In this document: one piece after another, positions 7,995 to 15,980 of the stretch
Numbering within the stretch: position 1 is the first letter of the stretch
Layout: each line of letters opens with the position of its first letter
Assembly (NCBI RefSeq): GCF_016902445.1
Contig: NZ_JACSNX010000004.1
Span: 1-64,000 of the forward strand
Length of the DNA stretch: 64,000 nucleotides
Source of the DNA: Oscillibacter valericigenes
Lineage (GTDB): Bacteria > Bacillota > Clostridia > Oscillospirales > Oscillospiraceae
Direction: 5' to 3'
Program-made: the position numbers and the translations under genes
Notes under the pieces: generated by a model
What the model saw: the letters and a program-made list of their open reading frames with translations, nothing else
The model's database searches: none
What the model was told of the DNA's origin: nothing

Positions 7995-8672
7995 ATGCGT
8001 GTTTTGGTGATTGAAGACGATGCGGCGCTGAATGGCATCCTGGCCAAACGCCTGGCGGAGGAGGGCCACTCCGTGGATTGCTGCTTTGACGGCAGGGACG
8101 GCCTGGACTACGCGGAGGCGGCGGACTACGACTGCATCGTCCTGGACTGGATGCTCCCAAAGATAGACGGGCTGACGCTGCTGCGCAGGCTGCGGGGCGG
8201 GGGAAACCACGCCAACGTCCTGCTGCTCACGGCCAAGGATTCCATCGAGGACCGGGTGGCCGGGCTGGACGCCGGGGCGGACGACTATCTGGTGAAGCCC
8301 TTCTCTTTTGACGAGCTGCTGGCCCGGGTCCGGGCTCTGCTCCGCCGCCAGAGCGAGGTGCGAAGCCCTGTACTAAAGCTGGATGATCTGGTGATGGACA
8401 CGGCCAGCAAAACCGTCCAGCGGGCCGGGAAAAAGCTGCTGCTGACCTCCAAGGAGTACGCCCTGCTGGAGTATTTGCTGCGCCACCAGGGGCAGACCCT
8501 GACCCGCTCCCAGATCTCTGTCCACGTCTGGAACTTCGACTTTGACTACGACTCAAACATCGTGGACGTGTACATCCGGTACCTGCGCAACAAGGTGGAC
8601 AAGCCCTTTTCCAACAAGCTGATCCACACCGTCCGGGGCTTTGGCTATGTGATGAGGTGCGGCGATGCGTAA
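7995..8672 (+). CDS. Response regulator, OmpR family
   Basis: A 225-residue two-component regulator with a receiver domain (VIEDD, phosphoacceptor D in CIVLDWMLP, T in LLTAKD, K in VKPFSF) and a C-terminal winged helix ending RGFGYVMRCG. The ATG follows AAGGAGGTG at the ideal eight-base distance. The partner kinase gene overlaps its last bases but is interrupted by a stop codon, so this regulator may now be uncoupled or respond to other phosphodonors. Confidence 0.92.
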   Translation: MRVLVIEDDAALNGILAKRLAEEGHSVDCCFDGRDGLDYAEAADYDCIVLDWMLPKIDGLTLLRRLRGGGNHANVLLLTAKDSIEDRVAGLDAGADDYLVKPFSFDELLARVRALLRRQSEVRSPVLKLDDLVMDTASKTVQRAGKKLLLTSKEYALLEYLLRHQGQTLTRSQISVHVWNFDFDYDSNIVDVYIRYLRNKVDKPFSNKLIHTVRGFGYVMRCGDA

Positions 8673-9993
8673 GGTATCCATCCGCATTCAAATCATGCTC
8701 TGGTACACCCTGCTCACGGCGATCTTGCTGGCGGTATCCCTGCCGGTCCTGTACGGCGCCATGGCGGGGTCCCTGCGGCGGGACTAGGAGGCGTACCTCC
8801 GCTCGGCGGCGGGCCAGCTGGCCTCCCACATCGAACTGGAAGATGGCGATCTGCGGCTCCTCAACGACCTGGACCTGCCCGCTGGGACCCAGTATCTGCT
8901 CAACACGGAGTCTGGCGGACGGATCGTATCCAATGAAAACGCCTGGGCGGACGCGCCCGCCTTTCAGCCCGACGAGGTCTATCTGTCCTCCACCGGGCGG
9001 GGGGACCAGCTCTACCTGGATCAGGAGTTGGAGCTGGAAGGGGGAGAAAAGATCCGGATCCGGGTCTCCCGCTCCAACGGCACGGTGGAGCGGTCCCTGG
9101 ACCAGCTCCAACTGGTGATGCTGCTGGCCGTCCCCGCGTTCCTGGGGCTGGCTGTCTTTGGCAGCTACTTTCTGGCCAAGCTGGCCCTGCGTCCCATTGA
9201 CCATATTACCGAAACGGCGGTGTCTCTGGGGGCCGGGAATCTGTCCCGGCGGATCACAGGTATCGAGAGCCGGGACGAGGTGGGGCGGCTGGCGGGGGCC
9301 TTTAACGGGATGCTGGCCCGCCTGGAGGACTCCTTCCAGCGGGAGAAGCAGTTCACCTCGGATGCCTCCCACGAGCTGCGCACCCCGGTCTCCGTCATCA
9401 TGGCCTATGCGGAAAACCTGGCCGCCCATGCCCCCGACCGGGAGACGGTGGAGCAGGCATCCGCCATTCTGACGGAGAGCCGGAGAATGCACAGCATCAT
9501 CGCCCAGCTGCTGGCCCTGACCCGGGGCTATGAGGGAAAGTACCAGCTGTCCCTGGAGGAGATCACCCTGGCGGAGATGGTGTCGGACGTGCTGGCGGAG
9601 CTGACGGAGGCGGCGGCGGCCGGCGGCATTACCCTGATCGAGCAGGTGCCGCCCCGCATTCAGCTCTCCGCCGACCAGAGCCTGATGACCCAGCTGCTGC
9701 TGAACCTGGTGGAGAACGGGATCAAATATGGAAAGGCAGGCGGCACCGTCGCGGTCAACGCGCTGGAACAGGACGGGCATATCCTTCTGACCATCCAGGA
9801 CGACGGCATCGGGATCGGGGAAAAGGAGCTCCCCCATATTTTTGACCGCTTTTACCGGGCGGATCAGGCCCGGGACCGCAGCGGCTCCGGGCTGGGGCTC
9901 TCCATTGTGAAATGGATCGTGGAGGTCCACGGCTGGACCATCCAGGCGGCCAGCGAACCGGGGAGAGGCGCCCGGTTCACCATTCAGATTTAA
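8665..9993 (+). pseudogene. Sensor histidine kinase interrupted by an in-frame amber codon
   Basis: From the ATG at 8665 the frame encodes a first transmembrane helix, then meets TAG at 8785-8787 (codon 41) and continues without shift to 9993. The downstream part has the second transmembrane helix, a HAMP linker, HisKA (phosphoacceptor in DASHELRTPV) and HATPase_c (NLVENGIKYG, DDGIGI, GSGLGLSI). Everything except the single stop looks intact, so the lesion is recent, a sequencing error, or bypassed by reinitiation. Other genes here end in TAG, so general amber recoding is not supported. A fragment restarting near 9028 would keep only the second helix and the kinase core. Confidence 0.8.
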
Positions 9994-10013
9994 TCAGATT
10001 TAACAGGACAAGA

Positions 10014-10054
10014 AGAGCCGGCATCCGGAGCAAACCGGGTGCTGGCTCTCTTTT
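10014..10054 (+). terminator. Intrinsic terminator after the kinase pseudogene
   Basis: An imperfect 15-bp stem (AGAGCCGGCATCCGG with CCGGGTGCTGGCTCT, two G-T pairs) with loop AGCAAA is followed by CTTTTG. Confidence 0.7.
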
Positions 10055-10061
10055 GAGGCGC

Positions 10062-10304
10062 TCAGCGTTTGTGATGCCCTGTGCGGTGCTGAACCGCATG
10101 AGGCTGCACAGGTTCCTGTTTCTGGGGCAGGAGCGTCAGAACTGCCAGCGCGATGGCGCTCACACAGAGTACCAGCAAAAGCTTGGACGAGATCGTGTTG
10201 CCGGAGAAGTTCATCATGGGGTTATACCAGTCCAAAACGGCGAAGGTGAGAAAACACAGGGAGAGAATGATGACCAGATTGGAGAGGATCATTCGGATCT
10301 TCAT
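10062..10304 (-). CDS. Small two-helix membrane protein
   Basis: An 80-residue protein with two hydrophobic helices (about residues 8-25 and 42-60) separated by a short polar loop and ending in a basic, histidine-rich tail. I do not recognise the family. Its start overlaps the stop of the upstream phosphodiester-glycosidase pseudogene in the order ATGA, so it was the last gene of an operon whose first members are now broken. It may be a relic with no remaining partner. Confidence 0.6.
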   Translation of the reverse strand: MKIRMILSNLVIILSLCFLTFAVLDWYNPMMNFSGNTISSKLLLVLCVSAIALAVLTLLPQKQEPVQPHAVQHRTGHHKR

Positions 10305-11204
10305 GCGGAAGCCTCCTTTTTGGGTTCACAGATACAGATGCAGTCAGAAATGGTCTTGGAGGGCTTGTAGGAGTGGTTGACATATCGGTTTTCCAGAGTC
10401 ATGAAGACCGTGTGGCCACCGTCCAGATTGTAGGCCGCGGCGCAGCCCAGACCCTCAAAGACCTGCGCCAGCTCCGGGAGGCTCATTCCCCTGGAGTATC
10501 CCGGCTGGCGTCCATCCACCGTTACAAAGCAGTAATGGCCGGGCTCGTAGTAGCCCAGTGCGGTGCGGGGGTGGATCTTCTTGATATAGTCCCAGGTGTC
10601 AAAGGTTTTCAGGGCCTTTCCCCTGTCATCCAGCAGGCGGGGACCGAAGACCCAGGTCTGGAGGATCCCCTGCTACAGTGCCGCCTCTGGGTCAAACTGA
10701 TTGGGGCCGTATGTGGCCATGGTCCCGTCCTGGTAGAGCACGCAGCCCGTTGGCATCATATTTTTCGCCGGCAAATTCGGTCTGAAAAGAACGCAGATCC
10801 GCCATGTAGATATCCGCCACATAATAGGTCACGGCATCACTCCTGCGGCCAAAGGTGTGCTGCGTGACCTCCACGGAGAGGTCGGGGCTGGAATAACTGG
10901 TACCGGTGGAGACCACCGTGTCCGTGAAATGCTCCGCAAATTTTTCCCGCAGGCTGAGGGGCTGGGTTTGCTCCGGCGCACTTCTGGTGATCTCCGTGAC
11001 CTGTTGATGTGCGGAGGGCTGGAGGTTGTTCTGCACCTGAGGAAGGGACATGGATGACCCTCCCAGCCCCTGTATGGGGGCAATGTACAGAAAGAAATAA
11101 TTCCCGAACACCAGCAGCGCCGCAGCCAGCACATCCACCAGCAGAAACAGCGCTGCGGGCCGGCGGCGGGCGGCAGCCGGAGACGTCCTTTTACGCATGG
11201 ACAT
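10301..11204 (-). pseudogene. Phosphodiester glycosidase (NAGPA/DUF2233) family protein, broken
   Basis: The N-terminus (start 11204) has a basic segment and one membrane helix, followed by the family core (SSPDLSVEVTQHTF, VTYYVADIYM). Near 10740 the frame shifts by one base; it resumes as VLYQDGTMATYGPNQFD, then meets TAG at 10673-10675, then continues through QTWVFGP, ALGYYEPGHYCFVTVDGR and AAYNLDGG to the natural end. Two independent lesions make it a pseudogene. Family members remove sugars from phosphodiester-linked glycans at the cell surface. A truncated GtrA gene precedes it. Confidence 0.8.
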
Positions 11205-11370
11205 GGCGGGCCGCCTCCTTTTTCTCCGGCTTCTTTCCGCGGAAGATCACCAGTGTCTGGACGGAAAAGCTGACGGAAAACAGGGTCACCTCGGTGATCA
11301 GCTTGGCGGCAGGCGCCGGCAGGCCCAGGGCGGTCAGCACCTGCAGCAGAGTGCTGTTGGCCAGAAGGAC
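11191..11370 (-). pseudogene. GtrA-family membrane protein, C-terminal fragment
   Basis: Only the last 55-60 residues remain (LLQVLTALGLPAPAAKLITE through QTLVIFRGKK), matching the final two helices of GtrA-like flippase-associated proteins, whose ending is typically a Q-x-x-x-V-F motif. The upstream half is replaced abruptly around 11370 by sequence belonging to a protease gene on the other strand. Its end overlaps the start of the glycosidase pseudogene by 14 bases, showing that they once formed an operon for surface glycans. Confidence 0.65.
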
Positions 11371-11373
11371 CCC

Positions 11374-11643
11374 GGCGGAGCCGCCGCGGCGGCGGGGCTC
11401 CAGGTGGGGGATGTCATCACCCGGATCGATGGGACGGAGATCCGGACCATGACAGACCTGTCTGCGGCAAAGAAGTCTTACACCGCAGGGGATACCGCCC
11501 GGTTCACAGTCGTCCGCGGGGGACAGAGCCTGCAGATCACCGTGACATGGGGGGCGGAGCCGGATCCCGCCGCATCCGCTTCCCAAAACGCACAGGGACA
11601 GGCGCCCGGCGGCTACGGCCCCTATGGGGCCTGTTCGGCCTGA
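11374..11643 (+). pseudogene. HtrA/DegP-type serine protease, C-terminal PDZ fragment
   Basis: On the plus strand the reading GAAAAAGLQVGDVITRIDG, followed by RFTVVRGGQSLQITVTWG, is a PDZ domain end plus the Gly/Pro/Tyr-rich tail typical of clostridial HtrA proteases. No trypsin-like domain precedes it; the sequence to the left belongs to the GtrA fragment on the opposite strand. This is a remnant left by a deletion or inversion with its breakpoint near 11370. Confidence 0.65.
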
Positions 11644-11673
11644 CGCCGTACTACGGCGGGTGAGCGGGCATAG

Positions 11674-11712
11674 ACATGCGGCCGGGGACAGGTCCCCGGC
11701 CGTATGTTTTAC
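11674..11712 (+). terminator. Intrinsic terminator after the HtrA remnant
   Basis: ATGCGGCCGGGGA pairs with TCCCCGGCCGTAT around a short loop, followed by GTTTTA. It was probably the original terminator of the protease gene. Confidence 0.65.
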
Positions 11713-11811
11713 GGACAGTTTAACCGCCGTTTCCGGTCTGTTTAATCCCCCAATTTACACTGAGCACAGGAAGACGCGGATCAGACCGGTTGAAAGAGGG
11801 ATCGCCATCTT

Positions 11812-12492
11812 ATGAAAATGCAGCAGACAGAGGGGCGTCGCTCTGCCGTCCGAAGGGCGCCGCCGGAACAGACGGAGGAGCCTGGGAGAGAGGCGGGTGC
11901 AGGCGGAATCCTGCGATATGTCTCCCTGCTCGGCCTGATCCTCTGTGCCGTTTTGGCCGTTCTGGCCTGGAACAGCGGACTGCTGACTTCCCGGCAGGCC
12001 ATGTCCGCCTTCATCCGGAGAGCGGGGTTCTGGGGGGCGCTGCTGTTTCTGCTGCTGCAGACGGTGCAGGTGGTGATCCCGATCCTGCCCGGCGGGGTCA
12101 GCTGCCTGGCCGGGGTGCTGATCTTCGGCCCCTGGTGCGGATTTTTGTATAACTACCTCGGGATCTGCGCCGACTCCATGCTGGCGTTCCTGATCGCCCG
12201 CCACTTCGGACGCCCTCTGCTGGGGCGGATCTTCCGCCCCGAGCAGCTGGAGAGATACGACCGGTGGATGCGGTCCCGCAGGCACCTGTCCCGCTGGCTG
12301 GCGGCGGCTATCTTTTTCCCTGTGGCGCCGGACGATTTCCTGTGCTATCTGGCCGGGACCACTCCGCTCTCCTGGAAGACGTTCACCGCCATCATCTGGC
12401 TGTGCAAGCCGTTTTCCATTGCCCTGTACAGCGCGTTCCTGCTGCTGGGCTGGACGAATCTCCTGTCATGGCTGCATTTGGGAGGTATGTGA
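11812..12492 (+). CDS. TVP38/TMEM64 family (VTT domain) membrane protein
   Basis: A 226-residue membrane protein with a charged 35-residue N-terminal tail and about five helices. The VTT/DedA-like signature is visible in VVIPILPGGVSCLAGVLIFG and later FPVAPDDFLCYLAG. Related proteins are proposed phospholipid or lipid-carrier scramblases of the cytoplasmic membrane. It opens a tightly packed operon with a glycosyltransferase, a zinc-ribbon membrane protein, a PAP2 phosphatase and a GntR regulator, a set that suggests envelope lipid or glycolipid handling. Confidence 0.85.
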   Translation: MKMQQTEGRRSAVRRAPPEQTEEPGREAGAGGILRYVSLLGLILCAVLAVLAWNSGLLTSRQAMSAFIRRAGFWGALLFLLLQTVQVVIPILPGGVSCLAGVLIFGPWCGFLYNYLGICADSMLAFLIARHFGRPLLGRIFRPEQLERYDRWMRSRRHLSRWLAAAIFFPVAPDDFLCYLAGTTPLSWKTFTAIIWLCKPFSIALYSAFLLLGWTNLLSWLHLGGM

Positions 12493-12493
12493 T

Positions 12494-13534
12494 TTGTCTG
12501 TCTATCTCTATCCCGGCGGCTTCCGCCTGGTCTGCAGGAGCGGGATCGGGCAGGCCCTGCTCCACCAGCGAAGGGCCCTGGCGGCGGCCGGCATCCCCCT
12601 GGCACAGTCGATGCGGGAGGGGCAGATCGTCCACATCAACACGGTGTTCCCGGACGCGCTTTTGGCCGCTCTTGCAGCCCGCCTCACCGGGAAAAGGGTC
12701 GTCTATTACGCCCATTCGACCATGGAGGACTTTCGCCGCTCCTTTCCCGGCTCGAACTGGCTGGCCCCGCTGTTCAAGCGGTGGATCAGGCTGTGCTATC
12801 AGATGGGAGACGTCGTCATAACGCCCACGGACTACTCCAGACGGCTCCTTCTGGAATATGGCATCCGAAAGCCGGTCTACAGTCTTACAAACGGTGTGGA
12901 CACAGACTTCTTCTCTCCGGACGCGGCTCGGCGGCGTGCCTTTCGGGAGAGATACGGGCTGTCAGAGGAGGATCGGGCCGTCATTTCCGTGGGGCATATG
13001 ATCGAGCGCAAGGGGATCCTGGACTACATCGCCCTTGCCCGGCAGATGCCGCAGGTCCGGTTCTACTGGTTCGGCGATACCCCCGCCTGCCTGATACCGC
13101 GGGCCGTCCGCCGGGCGATGGCGGCGCCGCCGGACAATCTGTGCTTTGCAGGCTACATCGGGCAGAAGGAGCTCCGGGACGCCTATTGCGGAGCAGATGC
13201 GTTTGCCTTTCTCAGTTATGAGGAAACAGAGGGCATCGCGGTGCTGGAGGCGCTGGCCTGCGGGATCCCGGTGATCTTGCGGGATATTCCGGTCTATCAG
13301 GGGTGGATCCCGGAGGGAGACGGGATCTGGAAGGCCCGTGATGCGGCCGGGTTCCGGCAGGCGGCGGGTGACGCGCTGGCCGGCTCCCTCCGTGAGACGG
13401 AGGGGACCGGCCGCAGGATCGCGCTTGACCGCCGACTGGCGGCGGTGGGACAGCGTTTGGCGGCGACCTATCAAAAGGAATTTCCGGTTTCCAGAAGCGA
13501 AACCGACTGCGAAAATGAGGAGGTCATCTCATGA
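12494..13534 (+). CDS. Glycosyltransferase family 4 protein
   Basis: A 346-residue GT-B glycosyltransferase. The N-terminal fold starts SVYLYPGGFRLVCRSGIGQAL. The C-terminal donor-binding half shows SVGHMIERKGI and the E-x7-E signature in ETEGIAVLEALACGIPVI. The start is TTG at 12494 with GGAGGT seven bases upstream, two bases after the previous stop. It would add a sugar from a nucleotide donor to a lipid or glycan at the inner membrane face. Similar short GT4 enzymes neighbour diacylglycerol glucosyltransferases, but the acceptor is not deducible. Its end overlaps the next start. Confidence 0.87.
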   Translation: MSVYLYPGGFRLVCRSGIGQALLHQRRALAAAGIPLAQSMREGQIVHINTVFPDALLAALAARLTGKRVVYYAHSTMEDFRRSFPGSNWLAPLFKRWIRLCYQMGDVVITPTDYSRRLLLEYGIRKPVYSLTNGVDTDFFSPDAARRRAFRERYGLSEEDRAVISVGHMIERKGILDYIALARQMPQVRFYWFGDTPACLIPRAVRRAMAAPPDNLCFAGYIGQKELRDAYCGADAFAFLSYEETEGIAVLEALACGIPVILRDIPVYQGWIPEGDGIWKARDAAGFRQAAGDALAGSLRETEGTGRRIALDRRLAAVGQRLAATYQKEFPVSRSETDCENEEVIS

Positions 13535-14154
13535 AACACTGGAAAGAGCGGATCCTGCAGATGAAGTTCGGAAGGGTGGTCAGGCGATTGGCCATTTTCT
13601 CTGTCTGCGCAGTCCTGCTGGGAGGGATCCTTTCCGTGGTCCTGCTCCAGCCGCAGATTTCCCAAATCACTTCAGCTGCACAGCAGGAGGAGCAGATCGA
13701 TGCATTCCGGGGAGAGTGGTCCCATGACTGGGAGGGCTGGGACGATGCACATGGCATCACAGAGCCTGCCCTGCCGGTGAAGGTCGCTCTGCTTGCGCTG
13801 GGAGTGGTGTTCTGCGCACTGGTAGCAGCGTGGTGGCTTCTGGTGCCTGCCTGGCTCTTCCAGGCATCAGTGCGCGCACGGATGAACACGCTGGTGTGGC
13901 CGCTTTTGGGACTCCTGTGGAGCCTATGGGGACTGATCCTGTTCCTGGTTATCCGCAGTCTCCTGCGCCAGCGGTGCGCTGCCTGCGGCACCTGGCAGAG
14001 AAAGGCGTCCTTCTGCACCGCCTGCGGCAGGAGCTTCCATGTGACATGTCCGACCTGTGGGGCGGACTGCAGTCCGGACGACCGACACTGCGGCCGCTGC
14101 GGCGCTTCCCTGCAGCCCGCTGCGGAGGCAGCCTCCGGCAGAGAGGACAGGTGA
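13531..14154 (+). CDS. Membrane protein with C-terminal double zinc ribbon
   Basis: A 207-residue protein with transmembrane helices at about residues 20-40, 86-112 and 118-136, followed by a cytoplasmic tail carrying three CxxC-type knuckles (CAACG, CTACG, CPTCGADC) and a fourth (CGRCG), the arrangement of a double zinc ribbon. I do not recognise a named family. The ATG overlaps the glycosyltransferase stop by four bases, so it is translationally coupled. The ribbon could act as a protein-docking module for the membrane-bound enzymes on either side. Confidence 0.75.
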   Translation: MKHWKERILQMKFGRVVRRLAIFSVCAVLLGGILSVVLLQPQISQITSAAQQEEQIDAFRGEWSHDWEGWDDAHGITEPALPVKVALLALGVVFCALVAAWWLLVPAWLFQASVRARMNTLVWPLLGLLWSLWGLILFLVIRSLLRQRCAACGTWQRKASFCTACGRSFHVTCPTCGADCSPDDRHCGRCGASLQPAAEAASGREDR

Positions 14155-14160
14155 CAGCGA

Positions 14161-14696
14161 TGCGCTCCTTTGAATTTGCGCTCCTGGATTGGATCCAGGG
14201 GAATCTGCGGAACCCCGTCATGGATCTGCTGATGCCGGCTGTCACAACCCTGGGAAACGGCGGCCTCATCTGGATTGCGTTTGCCGGGATCCTCCTGCTC
14301 ATTCCGAGGTACCGGAAGGCCGGAGCGGCGGTCCTGGCCGGGCTCGCACTGGAGGTCATCTGCTGCAATCTGGTGCTGAAACCGCTGATCGCCCGGGTCC
14401 GTCCATGCGATGTGAATACGGCGGTTCAGCTGCTGGTCGCCCGGCCGGACGATTTCTCGTTCCCCTCCGGCCATACCGGAGCCTCGTTCGCTGCGGTCAC
14501 GGCGCTCTATGCCGACGGGAACAGACTGTGGATCCCGGCTCTGCTTCTGGCGGCGCTGATCTCGTTTTCCAGGCTATACCTGTATGTCCACTATCCGACA
14601 GACGTTCTGGCGGGGATCCTGCTGGGAGCTGCTGCAGGGTGGCTTGGGAGCCAGGGCATCGCTTGCGTTGGAGGGAAGCTGCACCATGGACTGTAG
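14161..14696 (+). CDS. PAP2-family phosphatase
   Basis: A 178-residue integral membrane phosphatase. The three-part PAP2 signature is complete: KPLIARVRP (K-x6-RP), PSGHT (PSGH) and SRLYLYVHYPTD (SR-x5-H-x3-D). Relatives dephosphorylate undecaprenyl pyrophosphate, phosphatidic acid or phosphatidylglycerol phosphate on the outer face of the membrane. In an operon with a glycosyltransferase and a VTT protein, recycling of a lipid carrier or production of diacylglycerol is plausible. The gene ends in TAG, overlapping the next start by 11 bases. Confidence 0.9.
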
Positions 14697-15030
14697 ATCA
14701 TTTTACCTGCAGATCGCCGGCCGCATCACGGCGGAGATCCTGTCCTGTCAGCTGCGCCCGGGTCAGCAGATGCAGTCCATCCGACGGCTGAGCGTACAGT
14801 ATCGGGTCAATCCCCATACGGTCCAACGGGCGATGGATAAGCTGAAGCGGGAACATCTGCTGGAAAAGTGCGGGCAGAGGCTCTTCATCACGTCAGACCG
14901 AGAACTGCTCCGCCGATGCAGGCAGCAGGGGGGCGCCAGGCTGGTGGGGGCGTTCCTGGAGGACATGGAGTCGCTCGGCTATACAAGGACTGAAGCGCGG
15001 CAGATGGCGCAGCAGGGAAGGGACGGATGA
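14686..15030 (+). CDS. GntR family transcriptional regulator (short, YtrA-like)
   Basis: A 114-residue protein with an N-terminal winged helix of the GntR type (IAGRITAEILSCQLRPGQQM, then SIRRLSVQYRVNPHTVQRAM) and a short C-terminal helical tail, the layout of the YtrA subgroup that controls membrane-related operons. GGAGGG ten bases before the ATG supports this start. As the last gene of the envelope operon it probably regulates that operon. Confidence 0.87.
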   Translation: MDCRSFYLQIAGRITAEILSCQLRPGQQMQSIRRLSVQYRVNPHTVQRAMDKLKREHLLEKCGQRLFITSDRELLRRCRQQGGARLVGAFLEDMESLGYTRTEARQMAQQGRDG

Positions 15031-15236
15031 CGTCTCTTTTTGCCTCAGGCATAAAAAGCCGTTGGAGCAAAGCGGACTTTGCTTCGACGTGGAAGGGACG
15101 GTCAAAATTGATATTTTTCAGGGGCAGACAAAAGCGCCGCGCAGCGGCGGCCCCAAACCGGAGCCCAGCGACAGCGGGTCCAGTTTGGAAGCGAGGAGCA
15201 GCAGAATGAGCGCACGATGAGCTTTGCAATGAAGTG

Positions 15237-15276
15237 AAAAAGCTCGGCGCAAGCGATATGTCGCTTGCGCCGAGCT
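15237..15276 (-). terminator. Intrinsic terminator of the tRNA-Ser pair
   Basis: On the minus strand a perfect 16-bp stem (15261-15276 with 15241-15256) and a four-base loop are followed by TTTT. The stem begins at the encoded CCA end of tRNA-Ser(GCT). The rest of 15031-15236 contains no recognised feature. Confidence 0.85.
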
Positions 15277-15369
15277 GGCGCAGAAGGAGGGATTTGAACC
15301 CTCGCGGCGTTTTTTAGACACCCTACTCCCTTAGCAGGGGAGCCCCTTCGGCCTCTTGGGTACTTCTGC
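15276..15369 (-). tRNA. tRNA-Ser (GCT anticodon)
   Basis: A 94-nt class II tRNA on the minus strand. The acceptor GCAGAAG pairs with CTTCTGC. The anticodon loop reads CTGCTAA with anticodon GCT, a long variable arm is present, the T-arm contains GGTTCAAATCC, and CCA is encoded. Confidence 0.95.
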
Positions 15370-15395
15370 AGATATCCTATGAACTTGAAACGATG

Positions 15396-15483
15396 TGGCG
15401 GAGAGAGTGGGATTCGAACCCACGGACGCTTGCGCGTCGCCGGTTTTCAAGACCGGTTCCTTCAACCGCTCGGACATCTCTCC
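15396..15483 (-). tRNA. tRNA-Ser (TGA anticodon)
   Basis: An 88-nt class II tRNA. The acceptor GGAGAGA pairs with TCTCTCC. The anticodon arm CCGGTCTTGAAAACCGG carries TGA. A long variable stem (GACGC/GCGTC), a T-arm with GGTTCGAATCC and an encoded CCA are present. It is cotranscribed with tRNA-Ser(GCT). Confidence 0.95.
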
Positions 15484-15517
15484 ATTCGGAAAGGCGCCCT
15501 CTGTCGGACGCCTGATT

Positions 15518-15547
15518 ATTATACTATACCCCGTTCCCATTTGTCAA
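15518..15547 (-). promoter_or_regulatory. Promoter of the tRNA-Ser pair
   Basis: On the minus strand TTGACA (15547-15542) and TATAAT (15523-15518) are 18 bases apart, 35 bases before tRNA-Ser(TGA). Confidence 0.7.
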
Positions 15548-15592
15548 CAACATCCATCATTTTTATTTTTTTAATTTTTTTCATTTTTGGGG

Positions 15593-15624
15593 TTGCATTT
15601 CCAGAAACAGTGTGCTATTATAAT
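15593..15624 (+). promoter_or_regulatory. Promoter of tRNA-Pro
   Basis: TTGCAT at 15593-15598 is followed at 17 bases by TATTAT (15616-15621); an overlapping TATAAT ends at 15624. The tRNA starts 26 bases later. Confidence 0.55.
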
Positions 15625-15649
15625 TGAGCTGACTTCGAGCAGCACATTT

Positions 15650-15725
15650 CCGGGTGTGGCGCAGTTGGTAGCGCGCTTGACTGGGGGTCAAGAGGCCGTG
15701 AGTTCAAGTCTCGCCACTCGGACCA
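15650..15725 (+). tRNA. tRNA-Pro (GGG anticodon)
   Basis: A 76-nt tRNA. The acceptor CCGGGTG pairs with CACTCGG (one G-U). The D arm has GCGC stems, the anticodon stem is CTTGA/TCAAG with loop CTGGGGG (anticodon GGG), the T-arm contains GTTCAAGTC, and CCA is encoded. Confidence 0.93.
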
Positions 15726-15726
15726 C

Positions 15727-15764
15727 AAAAAAGGACACGACGTAAGTCGTGTCCTTTTTTGTGG
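15727..15764 (+). terminator. Intrinsic terminator of tRNA-Pro
   Basis: AAAAAAGGACACGAC and GTCGTGTCCTTTTTT form a long stem with a GTAA loop directly after the tRNA. Confidence 0.9.
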
Positions 15765-15938
15765 CCTCCGCGGGCTGAAGGCCCGCTCCGCTCTTTGGGA
15801 TCAAAATGCTCCGGCCGACAGAGCCGTCCCTCCGCCAAGGTTTTTACCCGCGCGGAAAACGCTTTTTCGGCGCAAATACGCTGCGCCCCCTTTCCAGCTA
15901 CTGCGCCCTGCTTCCCACAGCAATGCAGCAGAGACACC

Positions 15939-15974
15939 AAGCGCCGGACAGCTTGCCCTGTCCGGCGCTTTTTT
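15939..15974. terminator. Hairpin terminator, convergent with the EndoQ-UvrD gene
   Basis: AGCGCCGGACAG pairs with CTGTCCGGCGCT, followed on the plus strand by TTTTTT. On the minus strand it lies just after the stop of the large helicase gene. The stretch 15765-15938 holds nothing recognisable. Confidence 0.65.
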
Positions 15975-15980
15975 CGGAGG

